From NCBI RefSeq assembly GCF_001665685.1, contig NZ_LZTB01000123.1, forward strand, positions 1 to 34,190: DNA of 34,190 bases, read 5' to 3'. Under the pieces are notes generated by a model. That model ran no database searches, had not been told where the DNA came from, and was given only the letters and a program-made list of their open reading frames with translations. Position numbers and translations under genes: made by a program. Origin of the DNA: Mycobacterium sp. 852013-50091_SCH5140682. GTDB lineage: Bacteria > Actinomycetota > Actinomycetes > Mycobacteriales > Mycobacteriaceae. Of the stretch, positions 17,830-24,983 are shown one piece after another. How positions within the stretch are numbered: the stretch's first letter is position 1; each line of letters opens with the position of its first letter.

Positions 17830-18573
17830 TCAGCGGTCGAGAACGTCCCGCACCGCCGACTTGATCAGCGATGTGTGCAGGGTGATCGCGAGCGCGGCCA
17901 CCTCCCGCGCGAGGTCGTCGGCCCGGTCCCTGGCGCCGGCTTTGTCGGCCTTGACCACCGGTCCGGCGATCTGGGCGATCAGATCCGACTGCCGGTCGGC
18001 GGCTGATCGGAATGCACGCAGATGCCGGGGCTCGACGCCGTAATCGGCGAGCGCCCCGGCACACTGCGCGATGACAACCGAATGTTCGTCGAAGAATCCG
18101 CCCGGCCCGGTGGTGATGACGCCGTACTTGACCAACGCGCTCAGCATCTCGTCCTCGACGCCTGACCGGGCCAGCACGTCCTCCCGGGACAAGCGCACCT
18201 GAGTCGGTGCCACCCCGGACGCTGCTGACGCCGCGGCAGCTCCGTCAGCCTGCTCCACGGCCACCAAACGCGGTACGCCGTAGGCGGATCCGCTCTGCGG
18301 CAGCTCCCCGTCGGGCTGCGCGTCCAACTGCGCCTTGATCACCTTCAGCGGCAGATACTGATCCCGCTGGGCGGTGAGGATGAACCGCAGCCGCGCACAG
18401 TCGTACGCGGTGAAACGCCGATAACCCGACGCGGTGCGTTCCGGTGTGACCAGCCCCTCGGCTTCCAGGAACCGGATTTTCGAGATGGTCACATCCGGAA
18501 AGTCACCGCGGAGCAGATCCAGGACAGCACCGATCGACATCCCGGCCAGTGCAGGTCGGTCAGGCTGGCTCAT
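17830..18573 (-). CDS. MerR-family regulator (Rv1828-like)
   Basis: A 247-residue protein, the same length as M. tuberculosis Rv1828. The N-terminal winged helix (about 10-85) has MSIGAVLDLLRGDFPDVTISKIRFLEAEGLVTPER followed by SGYRRFTAYDCARLRFILTAQRD. A variable Ala-rich stretch (110-125) leads to a long helical C-terminal domain (about 125-247) likely to mediate dimerisation. It has no cysteine cluster of the metal-sensing MerR type, so its ligand is not obvious. It follows garA by 26 bases and may share its transcript. An 18-bp imperfect palindrome (CCAGG/CCTGG arms, 17780-17797) lies between this gene and the DUF151 gene and might be a target. Confidence 0.92.
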   Translation of the reverse strand: MSQPDRPALAGMSIGAVLDLLRGDFPDVTISKIRFLEAEGLVTPERTASGYRRFTAYDCARLRFILTAQRDQYLPLKVIKAQLDAQPDGELPQSGSAYGVPRLVAVEQADGAAAASAASGVAPTQVRLSREDVLARSGVEDEMLSALVKYGVITTGPGGFFDEHSVVIAQCAGALADYGVEPRHLRAFRSAADRQSDLIAQIAGPVVKADKAGARDRADDLAREVAALAITLHTSLIKSAVRDVLDR

Positions 18574-18599
18574 CGGCTGAGTGCGCGTGCGCTCATCAG

Positions 18600-19082
18600 C
18601 TAGCTGGACGAGCCGCTGTCGTCGTCGGACCTGGGGCCGGTCAGGAACACCAGGCGGAACTTGCCGATCTGGACCTCGTCGCCGTTGGACAGGACCGCGG
18701 AGTCAACCGGCTCGCGGTTGACGTAGGTGCCGTTGAGGCTGCCGACGTCGACAACCTGGAACTCGGCGCCCTCCAAGCGGAACTCGGCATGGCGACGGCT
18801 CACGGTCACGTCATCGAGGAAGATGTCGCTGTCCGGGTGCCGCCCGGCCGACGTGGTCGGCTGGTCCAGAAGAAAACGCGAACCCGCATTCGGCCCGCGC
18901 TTGACGACAAGCAACGCCGAACCCGAGGGAAGACCCTCAACCCCCGAGACGGTGCCCTCGGCACTCGTCGTCGCGGGCGCGTCCAGCTCGTTGAGGAAGT
19001 CCGCACGGAAGACGGATGTCGTCTCCACCGTGACTTCGTCAGACGTCTGGTCGGCCCCCACATTGCTGTTTTTGTCCGTCAC
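18600..19082 (-). CDS. garA: FHA-domain regulator GarA
   Basis: A 160-residue FHA protein. The N-terminal tail carries the conserved VETTSVFRADFL motif with T21 and T22, the known PknG and PknB phosphorylation sites of mycobacterial GarA. The FHA domain (about 55-145) has AGRHPDSDIFLDDVTVSRRHAEF (R81, S95, R97, H98) and GSLNGTYVN (N117). Unphosphorylated GarA inhibits 2-oxoglutarate dehydrogenase and glutamate dehydrogenase and activates glutamate synthase; phosphorylation makes it bind its own FHA domain and switch off. GTG start at 19082 with GAGGAG upstream. The 177-base gap before it holds a candidate -10 (TACGGT, 19156-19151). Confidence 0.97.
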   Translation of the reverse strand: MTDKNSNVGADQTSDEVTVETTSVFRADFLNELDAPATTSAEGTVSGVEGLPSGSALLVVKRGPNAGSRFLLDQPTTSAGRHPDSDIFLDDVTVSRRHAEFRLEGAEFQVVDVGSLNGTYVNREPVDSAVLSNGDEVQIGKFRLVFLTGPRSDDDSGSSS

Positions 19083-19150
19083 CCGCTGCTCCTCACTGGC
19101 TGCTGTGGCGTTGCCCGGCGGGGCCCCCAGCCGTCGTCGGTCTCACGTTG

Positions 19151-19156
19151 ACCGTA
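19151..19156 (-). promoter_or_regulatory. candidate -10 element of garA
   Basis: TACGGT on the minus strand fits TANNNT and would place the start near 19144, giving a leader of about 60 bases for garA. The leader includes a G/C run (GGGGGCCCC) that could fold. Sequence-based guess. Confidence 0.35.
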
Positions 19157-19259
19157 CCGCGCAACGGGCCTTGTTGTGTCCACCACTGCCGGATCTGATG
19201 TGGTGGAAATCTGTGCGCTGCGTACGGTCGAACAGGTCGCTGCAAACCCTAACAACTCG

Positions 19260-19655
19260 TCACTCCGACGCGACGGCGCGGTAGCCGTCCGCATCGAGCA
19301 GGCCGGTCAGCACGTCCGCGAGCACGCCCGACTCCAGCTGCAGGTCCACCAGCCATCCCTCGCCGTACGGGTCGGAGTTGACCAGCTGCGGGTTGCCCTC
19401 CAGATCACCGTTGACAGCAACAACTTTCGCCGTGACCGGCGCATACAGGTCAGAGACCGACTTGGTCGATTCCACTTCCCCGAACGAGTCGCCCGCGCTC
19501 AGGTCGGCGCCGACGTCCGGCAGCTGTACGAACACCACGTCGCCCAGCGCCGACTGGGCGTAGTCGGTGATACCCACGCGTACCGTGTCATCACCGGTGC
19601 GCTGCACCCACTCGTGCTCGGAGGTGTAGTACAGGTCGGCTGGGATATCGCTCAC
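19260..19655 (-). CDS. gcvH: glycine cleavage system H protein
   Basis: A 131-residue lipoyl carrier protein of the glycine cleavage system. It carries the aminomethyl group from GcvP to GcvT and the dihydrolipoyl arm to lipoamide dehydrogenase. The lipoylation site is K65 in FGEVESTKSVSDLYAPV. The N-terminal YTSEHEWV and DYAQSALGDVVFVQLP, and the C-terminal NSDPYGEGWLVDL, are standard family segments. It starts at ATG 19655, 35 bases after the DUF881 gene, and may be in one transcript with the upstream membrane cluster. Its partner gcvB lies downstream on the same strand behind a riboswitch; gcvT is not in the window. Confidence 0.97.
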   Translation of the reverse strand: MSDIPADLYYTSEHEWVQRTGDDTVRVGITDYAQSALGDVVFVQLPDVGADLSAGDSFGEVESTKSVSDLYAPVTAKVVAVNGDLEGNPQLVNSDPYGEGWLVDLQLESGVLADVLTGLLDADGYRAVASE

Positions 19656-19690
19656 GGCGCTCCTTGGTTGTCAGGTCGGATCGGTCGGTC

Positions 19691-20656
19691 TCACTTGACG
19701 GGCTGAGCGTATTGGCGTGGTTTCGGTTGCCGCAAGGCGGTTACGTCGACCCGCTGGGCTTGTTGTACCACCATCGTCCCGCCGACCCGCTTGATACTGT
19801 CCATCGCGCCGCCGGGAATGTTCATCGCGGCTGCGAGAGTAGGTGGATCGCCAATGGCCAGAACCGAATACGGCGGCTGCAAGGCGACGTTGTCGATGAT
19901 GAGCTGACCGGGCGTGCCGACCACCCAGGTGTCCACGCCGACGCGGACAGCGGTTTGCTGATCGGCTCCGCCACCGCGGATCTCGATGGCCTCTGCCCCC
20001 GCCGCGCGCAGTTCGTTGATCACGTCGAGCATGGTCTCGGCAGCCACCCCGGGTGCCTTGTCCTCGATGGTCAGCGTGACACCGGGACCGGTGGCTGCGA
20101 CCGTACCGATCTGGATGGACAGCGCAGCCAGCCGGGCCTGCGCGTTCTCGATCGCGGTCTGGTCGCTGCTGCCCGAGGCCTGCAGCTGCTGCAGGGTGCG
20201 CTGCAGGTCGGCCACTTCGGTGCTCAGCGACGCCTCGCGCTGCTGCAGGGAGTCCAGCAGGATGAGCAGGTCGGCAGGCCGAGCGGTTTCCAGCGAATCG
20301 CCGGAATCGTTCTGGCGGACCTGCGTGACGATCGCCGCCCCGAGCAGTACGCACAGCAGCAGCCCCAGCGCGCCGAAGATCAGCTGGGAACGGCCTTGCT
20401 GCGCGACAGCCAGGCTCTTCCAGCGGGTCCGCGGTGTGCCGTCGGGCATTTCGTGCCGACCGTGATGGTCGGCGGGTTGCTCGTGCGCGGGCACCTCCGC
20501 CGCGTCGGTGGCCTTCTCGTCCGTGGCGTCGGTGCCGCTGTCGGCCTCGGAGACCTTCTCGGGCGGCGTTTCGTTCACCTCGGCCTCCGGCTCCCCGGCG
20601 GGCCCGGGTTGCGGGTCGGGCAATTCGGCGTCCTGTGGGCGCTCGGCGTCGCTCAT
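19691..20656 (-). CDS. DUF881 membrane protein (Rv1825-like)
   Basis: A 321-residue protein. Residues 1-78 are an acidic, Pro-rich cytoplasmic tail, and one membrane segment follows at about 91-112. A coiled-coil region (about 130-182, LLILLDSLQQREASLSTEVADLQRTLQQL) leads to a C-terminal DUF881 domain (about 185-310) outside the membrane with GPGVTLTIEDKAPG, INELRAAGAEAIEI and PPYSVLAIGDP. DUF881 proteins sit in division/cell-wall clusters of Gram-positive bacteria, function unknown. The ATG at 20656 starts one base after the stop of the DUF1290 gene. The open frame reaches further upstream but only shadows that gene. Confidence 0.88.
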   Translation of the reverse strand: MSDAERPQDAELPDPQPGPAGEPEAEVNETPPEKVSEADSGTDATDEKATDAAEVPAHEQPADHHGRHEMPDGTPRTRWKSLAVAQQGRSQLIFGALGLLLCVLLGAAIVTQVRQNDSGDSLETARPADLLILLDSLQQREASLSTEVADLQRTLQQLQASGSSDQTAIENAQARLAALSIQIGTVAATGPGVTLTIEDKAPGVAAETMLDVINELRAAGAEAIEIRGGGADQQTAVRVGVDTWVVGTPGQLIIDNVALQPPYSVLAIGDPPTLAAAMNIPGGAMDSIKRVGGTMVVQQAQRVDVTALRQPKPRQYAQPVK

Positions 20657-20657
20657 G

Positions 20658-20990
20658 TCAGGCGCCGAACAGCCTGCGTCGCAACGCGGCAGCGTTGCCG
20701 AAGATCCGGATACCGAGCACCACGATGATGGCCGTCGACAGCTGGGTGCCCACACCCAGCTGATCGCCGACGTACACGATCAACGCGGCGACCAGAACGT
20801 TGAAGACGAACGAGATGACGAACACCTTGGAGTCGAAGATGCGTTCCAGGTAGGCCCGCAGACCGCCGAACACGGCGTCGAGCGCCGCGACGACGGCGAT
20901 CGGCAGGTAGGGCTCGACGAATTCAGGCACGCTGGGGTGAAACACCAATCCCAGCACGATCCCGACGACAAGTGCGGCGATTCCGATCAT
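20658..20990 (-). CDS. DUF1290 small membrane protein (Rv1824-like, sbp type)
   Basis: A 110-residue integral membrane protein with about three hydrophobic segments (MIGIAALVVGIVLGLVF, YLPIAVVAALDAVFGGLRAYLE and VFVISFVFNVLVAALIVYVGDQLG) and a basic end (RRRLFGA). This fits the DUF1290/small basic protein family, usually found next to DUF881 genes. It lies between the two DUF881 genes, so the three products may form one membrane complex. It starts at ATG 20990, 23 bases after the upstream gene. No enzymatic residue pattern is visible. Confidence 0.88.
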   Translation of the reverse strand: MIGIAALVVGIVLGLVFHPSVPEFVEPYLPIAVVAALDAVFGGLRAYLERIFDSKVFVISFVFNVLVAALIVYVGDQLGVGTQLSTAIIVVLGIRIFGNAAALRRRLFGA

Positions 20991-21013
20991 CTACCCGGTC
21001 AATCCTGTGTCTC

Positions 21014-21931
21014 TCAAGGTGGTCCAATCTGCTTGGCGAAGTTCACATCTCGTACCGAGACCGCCGGTACGCTCAGGCCGTCACCGGCACTCACGCTGAC
21101 CCCGACACCGTATGAGGTCTCCAGCAGCCGTAGCCGTTGCAGACCGGGGCTGTGGTTGAAGACGTCGGCCATGCCGTGCGGCGGTCCGATGGCCACGATG
21201 GCATACGGACTGGTGATCGGCTGATTGTCGACCAGAATGCCGCCGCCGGCCTGCCGGATGGTGACGCCCGGCCCGACGCGGACTCCGCCGACCGAGATCG
21301 CTTCGGCGCCACTGACCCACAGCGAATTCACCACGAGTTGCAGGTCCCGGTCGAGGATCACCTGCTGGCTGCCCGCCACCCGCTGCTTGGACACGTCACT
21401 GAGATCCTTCGACATGCCGGGATCAGTCACTGTGACAGTCAGTCCCGGACCGATCATCGGAGTGGCGGCAGCGGCGATGTTGGCCGTGTCGAGGCTCCCC
21501 AGCAACTTTTGACCGTTCTCGTCCATACCCAGCTTGGCGCGTCGTTCGGCGTCCACCTGATCAGCGAGCTGGTTGCGTGTTGCCCCGGCCTGTCGGGTGC
21601 TGGCCTCGGCCGCCCGCACGCGGCCGGCCAGCGTGTGCTGGGCCTGGCGGGCGGCGGGCGCGGCGATGTCGGCCTGCGCGGCCGCCACCGCGAACACGGT
21701 CGCGATCGCCAGGGCGGCCAGCACCTGCCAGGCCCATTCTCCGAGCCGGGGCCGCGGCTTGGCGCCTGCCTCGCGGGCGGCGGCTGCGGCCGCATAGCCG
21801 GGATCGAGGTGCTCGGAGAGCAGGGACCGCAGCAGCGACGGCAGCGGTATGCGGGTCGGCGCGCCGGCGTCGTGGCTGTTGAGTCCTGCGCCCGAGGCGT
21901 ACCCCCCGAGCGAGCTGCCCTCTGCGCTCAT
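21014..21931 (-). CDS. DUF881 membrane protein (Rv1823-like)
   Basis: A 305-residue paralogue of the Rv1825-like protein. It has a 60-residue cytoplasmic tail, a membrane segment (about 66-86, WQVLAALAIATVFAVAAAQAD), a coiled coil (about 90-140) and a DUF881 domain with GPGLTVTVTDPG, VVNSLWVSGAEAISVGGVRVG and SPYAIVAIGPPHG. The start is ATG 21931, overlapping the pgsA2 stop as ATGA, so translation is coupled. The open frame continuing to 22432 is only the pgsA2 region read out of frame. The cytoplasmic tail is shorter than in its paralogue, so the pair probably plays distinct roles in one complex. Confidence 0.88.
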   Translation of the reverse strand: MSAEGSSLGGYASGAGLNSHDAGAPTRIPLPSLLRSLLSEHLDPGYAAAAAAREAGAKPRPRLGEWAWQVLAALAIATVFAVAAAQADIAAPAARQAQHTLAGRVRAAEASTRQAGATRNQLADQVDAERRAKLGMDENGQKLLGSLDTANIAAAATPMIGPGLTVTVTDPGMSKDLSDVSKQRVAGSQQVILDRDLQLVVNSLWVSGAEAISVGGVRVGPGVTIRQAGGGILVDNQPITSPYAIVAIGPPHGMADVFNHSPGLQRLRLLETSYGVGVSVSAGDGLSVPAVSVRDVNFAKQIGPP

Positions 21932-22557
21932 CGGGCCGCTCTCGGAAGGCGGCGCACCACCAAAACCACCTGAATCAGGTAGAGCACCGCCGACCACAGG
22001 TACAGCGCCATGCCCCAGATCAGGAAGGCCCAGCCGCAGTACAGAATCACCCTGCTCCACAACGCATCCCATTGCCCGAGCAGCACCAGGGGAAACCCGG
22101 ACATCAGCGCGAACGTGGCCGCCTTGCCGATGTAGGTCACCGGTAGTGCGGTCAGCCCGCGGCTGCGCACCACCGGGAGGGTGGCCGCCAGCACCACATC
22201 GCGTCCGATCAGCGTGGCCACGAACCACCACGGCACCACGCCGTAGAACGCCAGCGCGACCGGCGTGGTCACCATGTAGATCCGGTCCACCAGGGGATCG
22301 AGCAGCTCTCCCAGCCGGGAGGACTGGTTGGCCATCAGGCGGGCGATCTTGCCGTCGGCCCAGTCGGAGAACCCGCTGAACATCAGCACGGCCACCGCCC
22401 AGCCGTTGGCGTGCACGCCGAACAGCAACCACAGGAAGACCGGCACCAGCACCAGACGCAGCGCGCTCAGCACGTTGGGCACGGTGAATATCCGGTCCGG
22501 CGCCGCGGTCACGTCCGGGGGTGCGTGCCTGCCCTGGGGAGCAGGCGCGTTGTCCAT
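21928..22557 (-). CDS. pgsA2: CDP-alcohol phosphatidyltransferase (PgsA2-like)
   Basis: A 209-residue polytopic membrane enzyme of the CDP-alcohol phosphatidyltransferase family. The catalytic motif D-xx-DG-xx-AR-x8-G-xxx-D-xxx-D is complete in SDWADGKIARLMANQSSR followed by LGELLDPLVDR. Hydrophobic segments cover most of the rest (for example VLSALRLVLVPVFLWLLFG and ILYCGWAFLIWGMALYLWSAVLYLIQVVLV). The family moves a phosphatidyl group from CDP-diacylglycerol to an alcohol; PgsA2 (Rv1822) is annotated as phosphatidylglycerophosphate synthase-like, but its exact product, PG phosphate or cardiolipin, cannot be read from sequence. It starts at ATG 22557, 9 bases after the secA2 stop, so the two are probably in one operon. 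Confidence 0.9.
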   Translation of the reverse strand: MDNAPAPQGRHAPPDVTAAPDRIFTVPNVLSALRLVLVPVFLWLLFGVHANGWAVAVLMFSGFSDWADGKIARLMANQSSRLGELLDPLVDRIYMVTTPVALAFYGVVPWWFVATLIGRDVVLAATLPVVRSRGLTALPVTYIGKAATFALMSGFPLVLLGQWDALWSRVILYCGWAFLIWGMALYLWSAVLYLIQVVLVVRRLPRAAR

Positions 22558-22566
22558 GGCTAAAAC

Positions 22567-24912
22567 TTAGCGGAACACCCCGGGCAGGCTAAGTGCAGAC
22601 ATGGTGTCGTCGTTGAGCGGGTTGTCGTGGACCATGTACGTCCACGTCGAGGTGGGGCGGGCCAGCTTGGACAGGTCGATGCCCGGTTCGTCCTCGATCG
22701 AGTCGGCGGTGTCGAAGGTCTGCTGGGCCGCCTCGATGGCGTCGGCGGCCAGCGAGGCGAACGCGTCGACCGCCATCCGGTGGAACTCGTCGAGCGGGTT
22801 CTGCCGGCCCAGAGCCCGCAGGTGGATGCTCTCGCGGATGTCGGCCAGGTACGCGAGGTGCTCGCACCAGCCGCGATCCAGGTGGTACAGCATGATCAGC
22901 CGGCAGATCTTGACCAGCTTCTCTTCGCCGTCCTCCCCCAGTTCTTCGACCAGGCTCTCGTAGCGCTCCGGCGAGCGTTCCTTGAGTTCGTCGCGTGCGG
23001 TCTCGGTGCGCAGCAGCGTGTCGCGGCGGTCCACGATGATGGCGCGCTGCTGGGCGATCAGCTGGTTGTAGCGCCAGGTGTTGGCGTGCACGTCGAGCAG
23101 CCTGCCCTCGGCGACCCGCTGCGCGTGGTCGAGCAGCCCGGCGGCCTTGGGGCTGATGATCCGGCCGTCGTCGTCGGTTTCCATGGGCAGCTTGCCGCTG
23201 TCCAGGTGGGCGGCCACCACCTCGTCCTCCCAGCTGGAGAAGAACACCGACGAGCCGGGGTCGCCCTGCCGGCCTGCCCGGCCGCGCAGCTGATTGTCGA
23301 GCCGCTCGGTGTGGTGCCTGCCGGTGCCGACGACATGCAAGCCCCCGAGCTCCGCCACTTTGTCCTTCTCCGCGGCGTCGTCGCCCACGTCCGAGCCGCC
23401 CAGGCGGATATCGGTGCCGCGCCCGGCCATCTGGGTGGACACCGTGACCGAGCCGAGCTTGCCTGCCTCGGCGATCACCGCGGCCTCTTCGGCGTCGTTC
23501 TTGGCGTTGAGGACCACGGCAGGCACCCCGGCCTTGACCAGCTTCTCGTGCAGCTCTTCGGATTCGGCGACGTCGTGGGTGCCGACCAGGACCGGTTGCC
23601 CCGTCTCGTGCACCTCGGCGATGTGCTCGACGATGGCGTCGGACTTGGCCGCGGCGGTGATATACACCCGGTCGGTTTCGTCCTCGCGGATGTTGGGTGT
23701 GTTCGGCGGGATCGGCGACACGCCGAGCTTGTAGAACTGGCGCAGCTGTTCACCGGCGGCCAGCGCGGTGCCGGTCATGCCGCACACGGTCGGATACCGG
23801 TTGATCAGCGCCTGGACGGTGATGGTGTCGAGGACCTCGCCGGTCTCGGTGGTCTCGATGCCCTCCTTGGCTTCCACGGCGGCCTGCAGGCCGTCGGGCC
23901 AGCGCTGCAGCGACGCGATGCGGCCGCGCGAGGAGTTGATCAGGTGCACGGCGTCGTCCCGCACGATGTAGTGCACGTCGCGCTGCAGCAGCACGTGCGC
24001 GTGCAGTGCGACGTTGACCTCGGTGAGCGTGGTGCCGACGTGCTCTTCGGAGTAGAGGTCGATGTTGCCGAGTCGGGCCTCGAGCTTGCGCGCGCCCGCG
24101 TCGGTGAGGTGCACGTTGCGGTTGTCGTCGTCTGTGTCGTAGTCGGTGCCCGGGGTGAGTTCGCCGACGAGTCGGATGATCTCGACGCGCGGCTGTTCGC
24201 GGTGGCTGGTGCCGGCCAGCACGAGCGGCACCAGCGCCTCGTCGACCAGCACCGAATCGGCCTCGTCGATGAGCGCGACGTCGGGGTTGGGCGACACCAG
24301 ATCCGCGACATCGGTGACCAGCTGATCGCGCAGCACGTCGAAGCCGATCTCGTTGACCGACGCATACGTGACGTCGCATTCGTAGGCCGCGCGCCGCTCC
24401 TCGGCCGTCGAATCCTCGGTGATCCAGCCGACGGTCAAGCCGAGCGCCTCGAGCAGCGGGCCCATCCATTCGGCGTCGCGTTTGGCGAGGTAGTCGTTGA
24501 TGGTGATGACGTGCACGTTGCGTCCGCCGATCGCGTAACCCGCGGCGGCGATCGCGCCGGACAGCGTCTTGCCCTCGCCGGTGGCCATCTCGACGACGTC
24601 ACCGGCCAGCATGCGCAGCGCTCCGAGCAGCTGTACGTCGAACGGCCGCAGCGAGGTGGTCCGCTCCGCGGCCTCGCGGGCGATGGCCAGGAACTGCGGG
24701 ATGTCGGCGGCGTCGGCCAGGTCCTCGAGCTGCAGGAGCTTGGCGGCCTTGGTCAGCTGTTCGTCGTCGAGGTCGGCGGCCTTCTCCTCGAACTTGGCAG
24801 CACCTTTTACCTCAGAGAGAGAACGAGCCTCGTTGCGCTCGGTGGTGGCACCCAGTAGCTTCCAGAACTTGCTGCTCAAGCGCCCCGGTTTGGCGCTGGA
24901 CGTCTTCGGCAC
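22567..24912 (-). CDS. secA2: accessory secretion ATPase SecA2
   Basis: A 781-residue SecA-family motor, shorter than housekeeping SecA1 (over 900 residues) and close to mycobacterial SecA2 (about 780-810). It has Walker A MATGEGKT (K115), Walker B LIDEADSVLVDEA, TVSTQMAGRGTDIRLG and QLRGRAGRQGDPGSS; the zinc-binding C-terminus of SecA1 is absent. SecA2 exports a small set of proteins, some without signal peptides, and in pathogens is needed for virulence. It starts with GTG at 24912. A TAACGT element (24924-24919) lies exactly seven bases upstream, so the mRNA is probably leaderless. It heads the run secA2-pgsA2-DUF881-DUF1290-DUF881. Confidence 0.97.
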   Translation of the reverse strand: MPKTSSAKPGRLSSKFWKLLGATTERNEARSLSEVKGAAKFEEKAADLDDEQLTKAAKLLQLEDLADAADIPQFLAIAREAAERTTSLRPFDVQLLGALRMLAGDVVEMATGEGKTLSGAIAAAGYAIGGRNVHVITINDYLAKRDAEWMGPLLEALGLTVGWITEDSTAEERRAAYECDVTYASVNEIGFDVLRDQLVTDVADLVSPNPDVALIDEADSVLVDEALVPLVLAGTSHREQPRVEIIRLVGELTPGTDYDTDDDNRNVHLTDAGARKLEARLGNIDLYSEEHVGTTLTEVNVALHAHVLLQRDVHYIVRDDAVHLINSSRGRIASLQRWPDGLQAAVEAKEGIETTETGEVLDTITVQALINRYPTVCGMTGTALAAGEQLRQFYKLGVSPIPPNTPNIREDETDRVYITAAAKSDAIVEHIAEVHETGQPVLVGTHDVAESEELHEKLVKAGVPAVVLNAKNDAEEAAVIAEAGKLGSVTVSTQMAGRGTDIRLGGSDVGDDAAEKDKVAELGGLHVVGTGRHHTERLDNQLRGRAGRQGDPGSSVFFSSWEDEVVAAHLDSGKLPMETDDDGRIISPKAAGLLDHAQRVAEGRLLDVHANTWRYNQLIAQQRAIIVDRRDTLLRTETARDELKERSPERYESLVEELGEDGEEKLVKICRLIMLYHLDRGWCEHLAYLADIRESIHLRALGRQNPLDEFHRMAVDAFASLAADAIEAAQQTFDTADSIEDEPGIDLSKLARPTSTWTYMVHDNPLNDDTMSALSLPGVFR

Positions 24913-24918
24913 ATGTTC

Positions 24919-24924
24919 ACGTTA
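24919..24924 (-). promoter_or_regulatory. candidate leaderless promoter of secA2
   Basis: TAACGT on the minus strand fits TANNNT, with the G of the GTG start (24912) as the seventh base downstream. Transcription would begin at the start codon itself, a common mycobacterial pattern. The divergent ABC promoter lies 47 bases away. Confidence 0.6.
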
Positions 24925-24971
24925 CGCGGCGTCTGATCTGCGTCCACCACGCCCGTGGCAGCATCGCGGAG

Positions 24972-24977
24972 TACCTT
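24972..24977 (+). promoter_or_regulatory. candidate leaderless promoter of the first ABC transporter
   Basis: TACCTT fits TANNNT; after six bases (GCCCGC) comes the ATG at 24984, so the transcript would start on the initiator codon. No ribosome-binding site is visible before this ATG, which agrees with leaderless translation. The same layout is repeated before the second ABC gene. Confidence 0.6.
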
Positions 24978-24983
24978 GCCCGC

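Noticed and set aside
22627..24858. 743-residue open frame antisense to secA2
   Set aside because: Same codon-bias shadow; no domain, no promoter, and it mirrors secA2 exactly.
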